Assembly (NCBI RefSeq): GCF_958350005.1 | Contig: NZ_CATWFF010000022.1 | Span: forward strand, 1 to 18,387 | Length of the DNA stretch: 18,387 bases | Direction of reading: 5' to 3' | From: an uncultured Megasphaera sp. | Lineage (GTDB): Bacteria; Bacillota; Negativicutes; Veillonellales; Megasphaeraceae | Part shown: piece after piece, positions 1 to 6,588 of the stretch | How positions within the stretch are numbered: position 1 is the first letter of the stretch | Layout of the letters: the number at the start of each line of letters is the position of its first letter | Position numbers and translations under genes: made by a program | The notes under the pieces: model-generated | What the model was told of the DNA's origin: nothing | Seen by the model: the letters and a program-made list of their open reading frames with translations, nothing else | The model's database searches: none

Positions 1-28
1 GTTTTTATATGCTCTCACCTAGAAATTT

Positions 29-59
29 AATCTGCTTTATATTTCCTTTTCAGCAGATT
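29..59. other. Stem-loop near left edge
   Basis: AATCTGCT (29-36) and AGCAGATT (52-59) form an 8-bp perfect stem with a 15-nt loop, followed by a short T run on the + strand. It may be a weak terminator of a gene lying to the left of the window. The T tract is only about four bases long, so the assignment is uncertain. Confidence 0.3.
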
Positions 60-141
60 TTAATCTTCTTTTGCTATGCTGAGCGTGTAGTTGTTTTACG
101 TCAGAATGCCTTGAGCTCGACACGGATAATCGGGGACAATG

Positions 142-170
142 CTGACAGAGATATAGCCTCATGATATAAT
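142..170 (+). promoter_or_regulatory. Sigma-70-type promoter of the Rpn-family gene
   Basis: CTGACA (142-147), a 17-bp spacer and a consensus TATAAT (165-170) lie directly upstream of the first gene. The predicted start of transcription is near 177, which would leave a leader of only about 20 nt containing the ribosome site GGAAAGGG (181-188). The spacing and -10 are consensus; the -35 deviates at one base. Confidence 0.65.
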
Positions 171-195
171 ATATACAGCAGGAAAGGGAATGCCC

Positions 196-1113
196 ATGAA
201 TGAACTGATGACTGCCAATGAAATTCGTTATTATGCAATCTATCCGGAGTTGACAGAACGTAATTTTAATCCCATGAATGACGTCATTTTTAAATTCACT
301 TTTGGCAGACCTGAACGCAAGCAAATTACGATTGATTTTTTAAATACGATCGTTTCAGAGGATCTGGGTCATACTATTAGGGATATCGTCTTTGATCCGA
401 CCGAGACGATACCGGATCATTACGATGAAAAAATAACTCGCCTGGATGTGGCCTGTACGCTGGATACAGGGGAGCAGGTCGATATAGAAGTACAGGTTGT
501 GAATCAGAAAAACATGCAGCGCCGGACTATGTGTTACTGGGCGAGGCTGTATCTTATGTCCCTGCCGCCAGGCGGTGTGTATCAGGATCTAAAGCCGTGC
601 ATTACGGTCAACTTGTTGCGGTTTAATTTATTGCCGCAAGACGATCCGCATTCTGTATGGAGTATTTATAATCAAAAGACCGGTGACCGGTTCAATCAGG
701 ACTTGGTATTTCATTTTCTGGAAATTCCAAAGTATACTTGTCAGCCTAAAAAAGCCGTGGATGACATGACGAAAATGGAGCGGTGGCTGGCATACTTTGC
801 CAACCAGCTTACGGACGAAGAAAAGGGGGAATTGCTTATGAAAGATGCAGCAATTCAGGAAGCTGTAGGAGCAGCCAGTATCTTCTTGCAGGACAAGGCA
901 GAACGCCGGGCCTACATTAACCGCGAATTAGCCATATTGGATTACAATTCGGACCGAAAAGATTTATTGGACAAAGGCCGTGCAGAAGGAGAAAATACGT
1001 TAGCCCTGTTGATTAAAAAATTACAGGCTGACGGCCGGCAGGACGACATAAGCCGGGCGTTGGAAAGTAAAGAAGCACGACAGCAGCTGTATCAGGAATA
1101 TCACTTGATATAG
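196..1113 (+). CDS. Rpn-family PD-(D/E)XK nuclease / transposase-like protein
   Basis: The 305-residue product resembles the Rpn (recombination-promoting nuclease) family, also annotated as PD-(D/E)XK nuclease family transposases. The opening NDVIFKFTFG is the usual family start, followed by helices and strands of the nuclease core. The likely catalytic residues are D84 (RLDV) and the E98-x-Q100 pair in DIEVQ. A central region with NLLRFNLL and a charged helical tail follow, as in full-length relatives of about 300 residues. I chose the ATG at 196 because GGAAAGGG at 181-188 sits 7 nt upstream; the ATG at 190 is too close to that site. Family members are often multicopy and promote RecA-independent recombination (family knowledge). 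A role here as an active element is not shown, because I see no terminal inverted repeats or target duplications. Confidence 0.8.
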   Translation: MNELMTANEIRYYAIYPELTERNFNPMNDVIFKFTFGRPERKQITIDFLNTIVSEDLGHTIRDIVFDPTETIPDHYDEKITRLDVACTLDTGEQVDIEVQVVNQKNMQRRTMCYWARLYLMSLPPGGVYQDLKPCITVNLLRFNLLPQDDPHSVWSIYNQKTGDRFNQDLVFHFLEIPKYTCQPKKAVDDMTKMERWLAYFANQLTDEEKGELLMKDAAIQEAVGAASIFLQDKAERRAYINRELAILDYNSDRKDLLDKGRAEGENTLALLIKKLQADGRQDDISRALESKEARQQLYQEYHLI

Positions 1114-1915
1114 CGTTGACAGGGATCTGACCAATGCAGTGCGTTTACACCAGTCAGAGGCACCGGAAATACGGGGAAGCAGGAATGAAGACGCAAGTCC
1201 CACAGAAGGCGTGATTTCCTTTGATATCCTGTTTCGTGCCAAAGCACCTGTATCGGGTGAGCTGATTACGCTGATTGTCAATATAGAGGCGCAGAAGCAG
1301 TATACTCTGCCCTATCCGCTCATGAAACGGGCTGTATACTATGCCGGCCGGCTCATTTCTTCCCAGAAAGGCGTGGAATTTACCAACAGCGACTATGGCA
1401 AACTGAAAAAGATATACACCATCTGGCTATGCCTGAACGGGCCGGCAGGGAAGAATGCCATTAACCGCTATGAGCTGACGGAAAAGAATCTGTTTCGCCA
1501 TTACCAGGAACGGCCGGCTATGTACAACCTCATCGGTATTGTCATGGTATATGTAGGCCGGCAAAAGACGAAAGACCGGTTTCTGGAATTGCTGCGGCTC
1601 CTGTTCAAAGAAGAAATTACAGCGGCCCAGAAGAAAGAACAGTTGCGAAACCGGTATGAACTGGAACTGACAGAAGACATGGAAAAGGAGTTGACTACCA
1701 TGTGCAACCTGAGCGAAGAAATAGCAGAAAAGCATTTCAATAAAGGAATAAAAGTCGGCGAGAAACGAGGCGAAAAACGCTGGACAAAAGCAGGCGAAGC
1801 GAATATCCTGGTAAACCTCTGGAAACTGGAAAAGAACATGGACAAGCTGGCTGCCGTCAGCGGCTGGACGAAACAGCAGATACAGGATATGTTAAAGGAA
1901 CATAAGCTGATATAA
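1109..1915 (+). pseudogene. 5'-truncated PD-(D/E)XK transposase-like gene
   Basis: This frame encodes a second PD-(D/E)XK transposase-like protein from a different subfamily. Recognisable blocks are EDASPTEGVISFDILF, the catalytic strand NIEAQ, YYAGRLISSQ and KKIYTIWLCLN, ending in a charged helical tail. The family normally has several dozen more residues before the EDxSxxEG block. Here the frame stays open upstream only to a stop at 1106-1108. The codons 1109-1138 still read like family sequence (YSVDRDLTNA), so homology begins before the only possible start, a GTG at 1139 with a poorly spaced AGGGA. This indicates the 5' end was lost where the gene abuts the preceding one. If the GTG is used, a 258-residue protein would be made. 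The putative nuclease residues D (FDILF) and E-x-Q (IEAQ) remain, so residual activity cannot be excluded. Confidence 0.6.
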
Positions 1916-1921
1916 GGAGAA

Positions 1922-1960
1922 CGGGGTATACCTGTATGTCGAGGTATGCCCTGTTTTTTT
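1922..1960 (+). terminator. Rho-independent terminator after the Rpn-like genes
   Basis: A 12-bp stem pairs 1922-1933 with 1942-1953 (two G-U pairs, 8-nt loop) and is followed directly by seven T residues (1954-1960). It lies 6 nt after the stop codon at 1915. Confidence 0.85.
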
Positions 1961-2255
1961 GCATAGTAGCCGAAACTGGATGCGGAACTTATTACGCCTA
2001 CTAGGCGAAAAAATGAGATACATTGTAAACCATTTACGCACCCCTTGCATGACAAACGACAGGTGTCTGACAAATCTGTCTGGTACGCCGGCGAAAACGG
2101 ATGGCATATAGGTGGCTGTATTTCTGAACGGATTTTCCTGAAAAAACAGGGATAGATGGCTTAACCATGCCTACTATAGCATATGTTATAATTGTAATAA
2201 CTATTACATAATTCTAATTAGACCTAAACAAATACTAAAATAGTAGCGTATTGAA
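1961..2255. other. Intergenic stretch with no supported gene
   Basis: No reading frame here has a ribosome site plus recognisable protein sequence on either strand. It contains a small palindrome, CGCCTA-C-TAGGCG (1995-2007). Its right half is AT-rich (from about 2170), with a more notable palindrome at 2193-2208 listed separately. It may include decayed mobile-element sequence, but I cannot identify any. Confidence 0.5.
2193..2208. promoter_or_regulatory. Perfect palindrome, candidate operator
   Basis: TGTAATA-AC-TATTACA has perfect 7-bp arms. It lies 47 bp upstream of the -35 of the promoter driving the sulfonate operon, inside an AT-rich tract. The size and symmetry suit a dimeric activator or repressor. 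It is not a clear match to any binding site I know, and no regulator gene lies in the window. Confidence 0.35.
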
Positions 2256-2285
2256 TTGACAGTACCGGGGGCTACGGTGTATGAT
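2256..2285 (+). promoter_or_regulatory. Promoter of the S-box sulfonate operon
   Basis: TTGACA (2256-2261), an 18-bp spacer and TATGAT (2280-2285) form a near-consensus sigma-70 promoter. The predicted transcript start is near 2292, about 110 nt before the S-box aptamer and 380 nt before the first structural gene. This long leader would carry the mini-ORF, the riboswitch and both terminator structures. Confidence 0.65.
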
Positions 2286-2335
2286 TCTCTCAACGCAAGA
2301 CATTGCGGATCGTGTGTATGTAGGAGGACTTAAAA

Positions 2336-2377
2336 ATGACCATCATGTGTTGTACTATAGAGAGGGGATTGTCTTAG
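2336..2377 (+). CDS. Possible 13-residue Cys-Cys leader peptide
   Basis: AGGAGG (2322-2327) stands 8 nt before an ATG that opens a 13-codon frame, MTIMCCTIERGLS, ending in TAG at 2375-2377. The ribosome site is as strong as any in the window and lies inside the predicted leader RNA. Two adjacent Cys codons (2348-2353) would make translation sensitive to cysteinyl-tRNA. An inverted repeat, ATTGTCT (2368-2374) with AGACAAT (2389-2395), begins inside the last codons and holds the stop codon in its loop, an arrangement typical of attenuation leaders. Expression and function are inference; a chance reading frame remains possible. Confidence 0.35.
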   Translation: MTIMCCTIERGLS

Positions 2378-2395
2378 TAAGGTAATACAGACAAT
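2368..2395 (+). promoter_or_regulatory. Hairpin at the end of the leader mini-ORF
   Basis: Perfect 7-bp arms ATTGTCT and AGACAAT are separated by 14 nt. The mini-ORF stop codon is in the loop. No U tract follows, so it is not a terminator. A ribosome held at the tandem Cys codons could influence its folding and thereby the S-box just downstream (inference). Confidence 0.35.
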
Positions 2396-2401
2396 TCCAT
2401 C

Positions 2402-2500
2402 CATTCATCAAGAGCAGTCGAGGGACCGGCCCTGTGACACTGCGGCAACCTACGAAAGTAAGGTGCCAAATCCGGCAGGTAAGACCTGGTAGATGAACGA
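2402..2500 (+). promoter_or_regulatory. S-box (SAM-I) riboswitch aptamer
   Basis: The leader has the S-box signature blocks in the right order: an AGAGCAG-type start, GAGGGAC and GGCCC, CGGCAACCT, AAGGTGCC, AAATCCGGCAGG and GATGAA. P1 pairs TTCATC (2404-2409) with GATGAA (2492-2497). P3 is ACCTAC-GAAA-GTAAGGT and P4 is CAGGT-AAG-ACCTG. S-box RNAs bind S-adenosylmethionine and end transcription when SAM is high (established for the family). TAGATGA (2490-2496) can pair perfectly with TCATCTA (2534-2540) in the 5' arm of the following terminator. This gives an antiterminator that competes with P1, so the element should switch the operon OFF with SAM. Confidence 0.95.
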
Positions 2501-2527
2501 AGAGTGTGGATCATTTCAGCCTCTGTA

Positions 2528-2560
2528 AGGGCGTCATCTATAAGGGATGACGCCTTTTTT
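2528..2560 (+). terminator. S-box intrinsic terminator
   Basis: GGCGTCATC (2530-2538) pairs with GATGACGCC (2546-2554), followed by six T residues (2555-2560). Its 5' arm is shared with the antiterminator formed with the 3' side of P1, making it the expression platform of the SAM riboswitch. Confidence 0.93.
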
Positions 2561-2574
2561 GTTATCCTCAGGAA

Positions 2575-2640
2575 TGCCTGGCAGATGAGAACTCCTGTGA
2601 AGTGCGCTGATCTGCCAGGCAGAGGGGGCGCACTTTTTTT
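2575..2640 (+). promoter_or_regulatory. Second leader switch: interleaved hairpins and U tract
   Basis: Two helices overlap in the order A-B-A'-B'. Helix A is a perfect 12-bp pairing of TGCCTGGCAGAT (2575-2586) with ATCTGCCAGGCA (2610-2621). Helix B pairs AAGTGCGC (2600-2607) with GCGCACTT (2628-2635), followed by more T residues to 2640, a terminator shape. Each helix has one strand in the loop of the other. They are therefore mutually exclusive, or they form a tight pseudoknot. The element lies after the S-box terminator and 30 nt before the first gene. A constitutive terminator here would silence the operon, so conditional behaviour is likely (inference). I do not recognise it as a known riboswitch class. 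Confidence 0.6.
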
Positions 2641-2670
2641 ACAGCTACTACGATATAGAGGAGGAAGCCA

Positions 2671-4011
2671 ATGAGTATAGAAGGAGCAGAAGTAGTAAAG
2701 GAACATCAGGAGTATGTATTGCAGCCGTGGGCGAAACAGGGCGGACCGGTCCTGCCCATAAAGCGGGCCGAAGGGATTTATTTCTGGGACTATGACGATA
2801 AGCGCTATGCCGATATGTCTTCCCTGCTGGTATGTGCCAATTTGGGACACAGCAATCCCGATATTATCGAAGCCATTTGTCAGCAGGCCCACACGATGCC
2901 CTTTATGGCCCCGGACTTTGCTTCAGGACCGAAGTCGTATCTGGCCAAAAAGCTCGTCGAGCTGGCCGGTGCCGATACATACAGCCGGGTATTCTTTACC
3001 TGCGGCGGGGCTGAATCCAATGAAAATGCCATTAAAATTGCCCGTCTCGTAACGGGGCGGACGAAAGTCTTCAGCGCATACCTCAGCTATCACGGCGCAA
3101 CCCTGGGTGCAGCCCATGCGTCCGGTGACTGGCGGCGCTTTGCAGCCGAAGCAGGCGGCGCCAGTGGATTCGTTCACTTTTTCAACCCCTACCCGTACCG
3201 CGACGGCTATACCTACGGTGTCGATGAAGAAGAAGAAACCAAAAAGGCGCTGGCTCAGCTGGAACGGCAGCTCCACTTTGAAGGCACAGACCGGGTAGCA
3301 GCCATTCTGATGGAAAGCATCGTCGGCGCCAACGGCGTCATCATTCCGCCGAAAGGCTATATGGAAGGCGTGCGGGCCCTCTGCGATACCTATGGCATTC
3401 TCCTTATTCTGGATGAAGTCATGGCCGGGTTTTACCGCACTGGCAAGCCTTTCACGTGGCAGCACTTCGACCTCAAGCCGGACATCATCACTTTTGCCAA
3501 AGGAGTTACGAGCGGCTATGTTCCGCTGGGCGGCGTCATTGTCAGCAAGGCCATTGGCGAGTATTTTACAGAACACGTTCTTCCCTGCGGCCTGACCTAC
3601 AGCGGCCATACCCTGGCCTGCGCAGCCGGTGTAGCAGCTCTGAACTACTACGAGCAGCATCACATTGCTGAGCACGTACAGAAAGTCGGCGCCGTTCTGA
3701 AACAGGAACTGCAGCGCCTGGCCGATGTCCATCCCATTGTCGGCGAAGCCCGGGCCATTGGCCTCTTCTCTTCGCTGGAACTGGTAAAGGATAAGAAGAC
3801 GCGGACGCCCCTTGCAGCCTATGGCGAAGCCAATACGATTCTGCCGGCTATTAAAGGGGAACTGCGCAAGCGCGGCTTTTCCACCTTTGGAAGAGAAAAC
3901 AACATCAATATTTGTCCGCCCCTGATCATTACGGAAGAAGAACTGCGAACCAATCTGGCCATTCTCGACGACGTACTGACCTGGGCCGATCAGAAATATA
4001 TTCAGGCATAA
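2671..4011 (+). CDS. toa: Taurine:2-oxoglutarate-type class III aminotransferase
   Basis: A 446-residue PLP-dependent class III aminotransferase. The N-terminal block (LQPWAKQGG, RAEGIYFWDYD, YADMSSLLV, NLGHSNPDI) follows the pattern I recall for taurine:2-oxoglutarate aminotransferases rather than the taurine:pyruvate type. Key residues are the YHG motif at 140-142, D248 in LILDEV contacting the cofactor, and the Schiff-base lysine K277 in TFAKGVTSG. The predicted reaction moves the amino group of taurine to 2-oxoglutarate, giving sulfoacetaldehyde and glutamate in the cytoplasm. GAGGAGG (2658-2664) is 6 nt before the ATG. It is the first structural gene behind the S-box, and the sulfonate-type importer and isethionate-lyase-type enzyme downstream support a C2 sulfonate substrate. 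Beta-alanine or another omega-amino acid is the main alternative. Confidence 0.82.
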   Translation: MSIEGAEVVKEHQEYVLQPWAKQGGPVLPIKRAEGIYFWDYDDKRYADMSSLLVCANLGHSNPDIIEAICQQAHTMPFMAPDFASGPKSYLAKKLVELAGADTYSRVFFTCGGAESNENAIKIARLVTGRTKVFSAYLSYHGATLGAAHASGDWRRFAAEAGGASGFVHFFNPYPYRDGYTYGVDEEEETKKALAQLERQLHFEGTDRVAAILMESIVGANGVIIPPKGYMEGVRALCDTYGILLILDEVMAGFYRTGKPFTWQHFDLKPDIITFAKGVTSGYVPLGGVIVSKAIGEYFTEHVLPCGLTYSGHTLACAAGVAALNYYEQHHIAEHVQKVGAVLKQELQRLADVHPIVGEARAIGLFSSLELVKDKKTRTPLAAYGEANTILPAIKGELRKRGFSTFGRENNINICPPLIITEEELRTNLAILDDVLTWADQKYIQA

Positions 4012-4021
4012 TGTACATACA

Positions 4022-4068
4022 TACAGGCCTGTAGATATAGATAGATACATTTTACGATTACAAATCGT
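4022..4068. repeat. Palindrome, short repeats and small hairpin between toa and islA
   Basis: The 93-bp gap holds a perfect 12-bp palindrome TACAGGCCTGTA (4022-4033), runs of ACAT and AGAT repeats around it, and a 6-bp stem-loop ACGATT-ACA-AATCGT (4054-4068) followed by TTTTAT. The stem-loop is too weak for a convincing terminator. It could adjust the expression ratio or mark an RNA-processing site. Confidence 0.35.
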
Positions 4069-4104
4069 TTTATCCGATAGAGAAATATGAGGAGGAATTA
4101 CACT

Positions 4105-6588
4105 ATGAGCAATGCTGTTATCTTATCACCGCAGGAAAAGCGGATTCAGTGGGAAATTTTAGGAAAAGAAGAACAGAAAAAGCAGGGCCATTATAACCGC
4201 GCTGTTGGCCTTTTGCAGACGATTCGCGCTGCCAAGCCGCAGATCGATGTAGAACGGGGCCTGTATTTTACCCGGTCCTTCCGGGAAACAGAAGGGCAGC
4301 CTCTGATTCTGCGCTGGGCAAAAGCACTGTATTATTATGCAGCTAATGCGACGGTATACATTGACGATCAGCAGCTGATTGTCGGCCGCAGCGGCAAGCC
4401 CGGCCGGTACGGGATTTTATATCCTGAACTGGACGGCGATATCCTCAAAGGCGCTATTGAAACGCTGCCAACACGGGATAATTCGCCTTTCTCCATTACC
4501 GAAGAAGATGCCAGAATCGTAACCGATGAAATTGCACCGTACTGGAAAGGCAAGACTTTCCACGAAGATCTGGCCAAGGCCCTGACGGGGGATACGAAAA
4601 AGCTGACGTACAATCCTGATCTGACATCGCGGTATATTGTCAATGAAACGGCTTCGTTCCGCACGTCCCTGCAGTGGGTTCACGATTACGAAATCGTCCT
4701 GAAAAAAGGGTATCTGGGCATTAAAGCCGAAGCAGAAGAACGGCTGGCAGCTCTGGACCCGTACAGCCCTATTGACAATACGGAAAAGAAACCCTTCCTG
4801 GAAGCGGTTATTACGACGTGTGACGCCATCATTTTATGGGCCCGCCGCCACAGCGAACTGGCCCGTCAGCTGGCAGCGAGAGAAACCAATCCGACGCGGC
4901 GGCAGGAACTGCAGCGCATTGCCGATACGTGCGAATACGTACCGGCTCATCCGGCGCGGACCTTTTACGAAGCCATTCAGTCCCAGTGGTTTACGCAGAT
5001 GTTTTCCCGTATTGAACAGAAGACAGGGACCATCATTTCCAACGGACGTATGGACCAGTACCTCTATCCTTATTACAAGAAGGATATCGAAGCAGGCCGC
5101 ATTACAGACGACGAAGTTCAGGAACTGTTTGAATGTATGTGGGTAGCTATGGGGCAGTTTGTCGACCTTTACCTGTCGGAAGCAGGCGGCGCCTTCAACG
5201 AAGGCTATGCCCACTGGGAAGCCGTCACCATTGGCGGCCAGACGCCGGACGGCAGAGATGCGACGAATGAACTGACCTATATCCTCCTCAAATCGAAGCG
5301 GGAATTCCCCTTTAACTATCCGGACCTGGCAGCCCGCATCCATACGCGGAGTCCGCAGCGGTATCTGTACGAAGTAGCCGAAACGATCAAGGCCGGCGAA
5401 GGGTTCCCGAAACTGATCAACGATGAAGACGTTGTGCCCCTGCTGCTGGCCAAGGGTGCTGATTTTGCCGAAGCCTATGACTACAGCGTGTCGGGCTGCG
5501 CCGAATGCCGTATGCCCAACCGGGATACGTACACCAGCCCCAACGCGTACATCAACTTTGCGGCAGCACTGGAAATGGTCATTTACAACGGCCGCATGCT
5601 GAAATACGGTGACGAACAGCTCGGTCTGGAAACAGGTGACTTTGAAGACTTCAAGTCCTTCGATGACGTTCTGCAGGCCTATCTGAAACAGCAGCGCTAT
5701 TTCATTTCCCAGGCCTTCATTCAGCAGCATGAAATCATCCGCCTCCGGGCGCAGCATTTCGCAACGCCTTTGGGCTCGCTGCTGAACAAGCTCTGCCGCG
5801 ACTCCTATACGGACCTGCATCAGCCTTCTATTCCCGGCGGCATCGACCTGGGCTACTTCGAATACATGGGCTATGCTACCGTCATCGATTCCCTGGCAGC
5901 GATCAAGAAATTTGTCTTTGAAGACAAGGTGCTTACGCTCCACGAACTGAAAGATGCCCTGGAACACAATTTTGAAGGCTATGAAGCTATTCGCCAGCTC
6001 CTCCTCAACGGACCGAGCTACGGCAATGACGATCCCTATACCGATGAAATCGGCAGACTTCTCGACCGGGAAGCACAGGACTTTACGCGGAAATACAGCA
6101 AAGAACTGGGCGTCCACATGGATTTGCGCCTCGTTCCTTTCACCTCTCACGTTCCCTTTGGCAAAGTCGTTGGCGCTACGCCGAACGGCCGTCTGGCAGC
6201 AACACCACTTTCCGACGGGGCCAGTGCCTCCCAGGGCGCCGATCTTAACGGACCGACGGCGATCCTGCTGTCCAATAATGAAACGAAAAACTTCTCCTAT
6301 AACGAACATGCCGGCCGGCTGCTCAACATTAAGCTCAGCCCGTCGTGCGTACAGGGCGAAGTGGGGACGCAGAAACTGGTTCAGTTTATCAAGGCCTGGC
6401 GGGATCTCAAGCTGTGGCATGTACAGTTCAATGTTATTAACAGCGATACTCTGCGGGAAGCGCAGAAACATCCGGACCAGTACCGGAACCTTCTCGTCCG
6501 CGTGGCCGGATACAGCGCATACTTTACGGAACTGTCGAAAGATCTGCAGGATGACCTCATTTCCCGGACGGAACACGAGGCTGTATAA
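4105..6588 (+). CDS. islA: Glycyl radical enzyme, probable isethionate sulfite-lyase
   Basis: An 827-residue glycyl radical enzyme. The C-terminal RVAGYSAYF carries the glycine (G802) that holds the stored radical. The active-site loop SGCAE carries the thiyl cysteine C465 and catalytic base E467, the GCxE pattern of eliminating enzymes rather than the CC of pyruvate formate-lyase. R186, Q190, W371, R675 and F679 occupy, with a constant offset of 3, the positions I recall for the isethionate pocket of IslA/IseG (R189, Q193, W374, R678, F682; catalytic C468, E470, G805). The predicted reaction is isethionate to acetaldehyde plus sulfite. GAGGAGG (4090-4096) is 8 nt before the ATG at 4105, which excludes an in-frame ATG at 4087. 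It needs the next gene for activation, and both are oxygen-sensitive. Another 2-hydroxyalkyl-sulfonate lyase is the main alternative. Confidence 0.87.
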   Translation: MSNAVILSPQEKRIQWEILGKEEQKKQGHYNRAVGLLQTIRAAKPQIDVERGLYFTRSFRETEGQPLILRWAKALYYYAANATVYIDDQQLIVGRSGKPGRYGILYPELDGDILKGAIETLPTRDNSPFSITEEDARIVTDEIAPYWKGKTFHEDLAKALTGDTKKLTYNPDLTSRYIVNETASFRTSLQWVHDYEIVLKKGYLGIKAEAEERLAALDPYSPIDNTEKKPFLEAVITTCDAIILWARRHSELARQLAARETNPTRRQELQRIADTCEYVPAHPARTFYEAIQSQWFTQMFSRIEQKTGTIISNGRMDQYLYPYYKKDIEAGRITDDEVQELFECMWVAMGQFVDLYLSEAGGAFNEGYAHWEAVTIGGQTPDGRDATNELTYILLKSKREFPFNYPDLAARIHTRSPQRYLYEVAETIKAGEGFPKLINDEDVVPLLLAKGADFAEAYDYSVSGCAECRMPNRDTYTSPNAYINFAAALEMVIYNGRMLKYGDEQLGLETGDFEDFKSFDDVLQAYLKQQRYFISQAFIQQHEIIRLRAQHFATPLGSLLNKLCRDSYTDLHQPSIPGGIDLGYFEYMGYATVIDSLAAIKKFVFEDKVLTLHELKDALEHNFEGYEAIRQLLLNGPSYGNDDPYTDEIGRLLDREAQDFTRKYSKELGVHMDLRLVPFTSHVPFGKVVGATPNGRLAATPLSDGASASQGADLNGPTAILLSNNETKNFSYNEHAGRLLNIKLSPSCVQGEVGTQKLVQFIKAWRDLKLWHVQFNVINSDTLREAQKHPDQYRNLLVRVAGYSAYFTELSKDLQDDLISRTEHEAV

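Noticed and set aside
196..1915. A complete insertion sequence around the two PD-(D/E)XK genes.
   Set aside because: I could not find terminal inverted repeats or flanking target duplications; the gene family often exists without IS ends.
1995..2007. Palindrome CGCCTA-C-TAGGCG followed by A residues, as a minus-strand terminator.
   Set aside because: Only four base pairs remain once a workable loop is allowed, and no minus-strand gene reads into it.
2281..2385. A 34-codon frame (starting MILSTQDIADRV) overlapping the operon promoter and leader.
   Set aside because: It has no ribosome site and begins upstream of the predicted transcript start. The Cys-Cys mini-ORF in another frame has a far better initiation signal.
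2671..4011. Adenosylmethionine-8-amino-7-oxononanoate or GABA aminotransferase as identity of the first operon gene.
   Set aside because: No biotin or GABA genes are nearby, and the N-terminal motifs plus sulfonate neighbours fit a taurine-type enzyme better. The S-box could suggest SAM as a substrate but is explained by sulfur scavenging.
2923..4050. Long minus-strand open frame opposite the aminotransferase.
   Set aside because: The same kind of antisense shadow; the + strand product has all class III aminotransferase motifs.
4105..6588. Choline trimethylamine-lyase, glycerol/propanediol dehydratase or pyruvate formate-lyase as identity of the glycyl radical enzyme.
   Set aside because: Pyruvate formate-lyase has two adjacent active-site cysteines. 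The choline and diol enzymes lack the R/Q/R sulfonate pocket seen here, and there are no microcompartment shell genes or diol or choline transporters nearby.
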